Below the pieces are notes generated by a model that saw only the letters and a program-made list of their open reading frames with translations, did not search any database and was not told the DNA's origin. Below, piece by piece: positions 40,526 to 41,036 of a DNA stretch of 41,036 nucleotides (positions are counted from its first letter, which is position 1; each line of letters begins with the position of its first letter). The position numbers and the translations under genes are program-made. Source of the DNA: Pseudomonadota bacterium (lineage in GTDB: Bacteria > Pseudomonadota > Alphaproteobacteria > Rhizobiales > Hyphomicrobiaceae); contig JAFAFW010000094.1 in the NCBI GenBank assembly GCA_023423275.1, positions 1 to 41,036 on the forward strand, in the 5' to 3' direction.

Positions 40526-41036
40526 TTAGAACGGGATCTCGTCGTCCAGCGGCTTGTCGAAGCTTTTGCCGCCGCCACCACTCGATGATCGACCGCCACC
40601 ACTGCCGCTGCGGCGTGGAGCCTCGTCGTAGCCGCCGAAGCCTGCGTCTCCGCCGTAGTCAGCCTGCCCGCCTTCCTGCATGCCGCCGCCCGCACCCGCG
40701 CGGCCGTCGAGCATCGTCAGGGTGCCGTTGAAGCCCTGCAGAACGACTTCGGTCGAATAGCGGTCCTGGCCCGACTGGTCCTGCCATTTGCGGGTCTGCA
40801 GCTGGCCTTCGAGATAAACCTTGCTGCCCTTCTTGAGATACTGCGCGGCCACCCGCGCCAGGCCTTCCGAGAAGATGACCACGCGATGCCACTCGGTCTT
40901 TTCGCGCTGCTCGCCGCTATTGCGGTCACGCCAGCGTTCCGAGGTCGCGACGCTGAGATTGACCACTTTGCCGCCGCTCGGCAGGTTCCGCACTTCCGGG
41001 TCATTGCCCAGATTGCCCACCAGAATGACCTTGTTC
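40526..41036 (-). CDS. ssb: Single-stranded DNA-binding protein Ssb (5' truncated by window edge)
   Basis: About 169 residues are visible; the first ten or so codons lie beyond the right edge. The OB-fold reads NKVILVGNLGNDPEVRNLPS, VVNLSVATSERWRD, EKTEWHRVVIF, YLKKGSKVYLEGQLQTRKWQ and STEVVLQGF, followed by a Gly/Ser-rich flexible linker and the acidic tip DDEIPF that docks replication and repair partners. All are standard for bacterial SSB. An internal GTG that would make MGNLGND is not the true start, since in-frame conserved residues precede it. SSB coats single-stranded DNA in replication, recombination and repair. Confidence 0.97.
   Translation of the reverse strand, partial: NKVILVGNLGNDPEVRNLPSGGKVVNLSVATSERWRDRNSGEQREKTEWHRVVIFSEGLARVAAQYLKKGSKVYLEGQLQTRKWQDQSGQDRYSTEVVLQGFNGTLTMLDGRAGAGGGMQEGGQADYGGDAGFGGYDEAPRRSGSGGGRSSSGGGGKSFDKPLDDEIPF

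Noticed and set aside
40203..40529. 108-codon frame between GMC and ssb
   Set aside because: Its end runs through the inverted repeat and the ssb stop; there is no family feature and no convincing RBS.

Overview
The window is a GC-rich chromosomal segment of an alphaproteobacterium, most likely of the order Hyphomicrobiales (Rhizobiales). I base this on gene content and local order: lgt / MidA-type methyltransferase / pgeF; ubiK / ybjN / proC / tetR / csaA; a MarR-OmpR-kinase cluster of the PetP/PetR type divergent from ilvE; aroC and fabI groups; pdxH next to an SDR gene; and DUF1127, YafY and DUF2541 proteins. I cannot name a genus. Coding density is high. I see no insertion sequence, prophage, CRISPR array or rRNA operon, so this is core and near-core chromosome rather than an island.

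Layout. 0-3.5 kb: a truncated exported protein, then the leftward lgt-midA-pgeF operon, divergent from ubiK. 3.8-6.4 kb: rightward ybjN, proC, a TetR regulator and csaA, followed by a gap with short dispersed repeats. 6.7-9.5 kb: a leftward marR-ompR-histidine kinase operon, divergent from ilvE (9.7 kb), which converges on a small exported nuclease. 11.3-17.3 kb: leftward genes read as fabI, an MDR reductase, a histidine phosphatase (ending in a strong terminator), a TPR protein, aroC, a HAD dehalogenase and tRNA-Thr(GGT). 17.5-21.2 kb: GST, an EamA permease, a small surface-protein-like gene, pdxH and an SDR. 21.2-26.3 kb: an exported protein with a DNase I-like fold that appears catalytically dead, a class III aminotransferase, a DUF1499 membrane protein, an MBL hydrolase and an SH3/COG3650 protein.

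26.5-29.8 kb: two paralogous exported genes, each carrying a tandemly duplicated DUF2541-like domain (four copies), with a 62-residue membrane protein between them. Next comes a DUF1127 gene divergent from a YafY/WYL regulator. Two perfect 24-bp inverted repeats lie in that divergent promoter. 29.8-32.6 kb: btaB, btaA and a PlcP-type metallophosphoesterase form one leftward operon with an 18-bp Pho-box match upstream. Together they make a compact phosphate-starvation lipid remodelling unit: PlcP frees diacylglycerol from phospholipid, and BtaA and BtaB turn it into the phosphorus-free betaine lipid DGTS.

32.7-41 kb: a GYD protein, a CaiB-type CoA-transferase overlapping an enoyl-CoA hydratase, a 601-residue membrane protein of unknown family converging on a YiiX-type papain-like hydrolase, a G/C-rich hairpin, a GMC oxidoreductase with a CxxCxxCxxxC motif, a gap of about 590 bp with an AT-rich patch, and the 5'-truncated ssb gene at the right edge.

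The best candidates for closer study are the Pho-box plcP-btaAB operon, the YafY/DUF1127 double operator, the four-copy DUF2541 locus and the degenerate DNase I-fold protein. None of these is shown here to be an entirely new system; they are testable leads.
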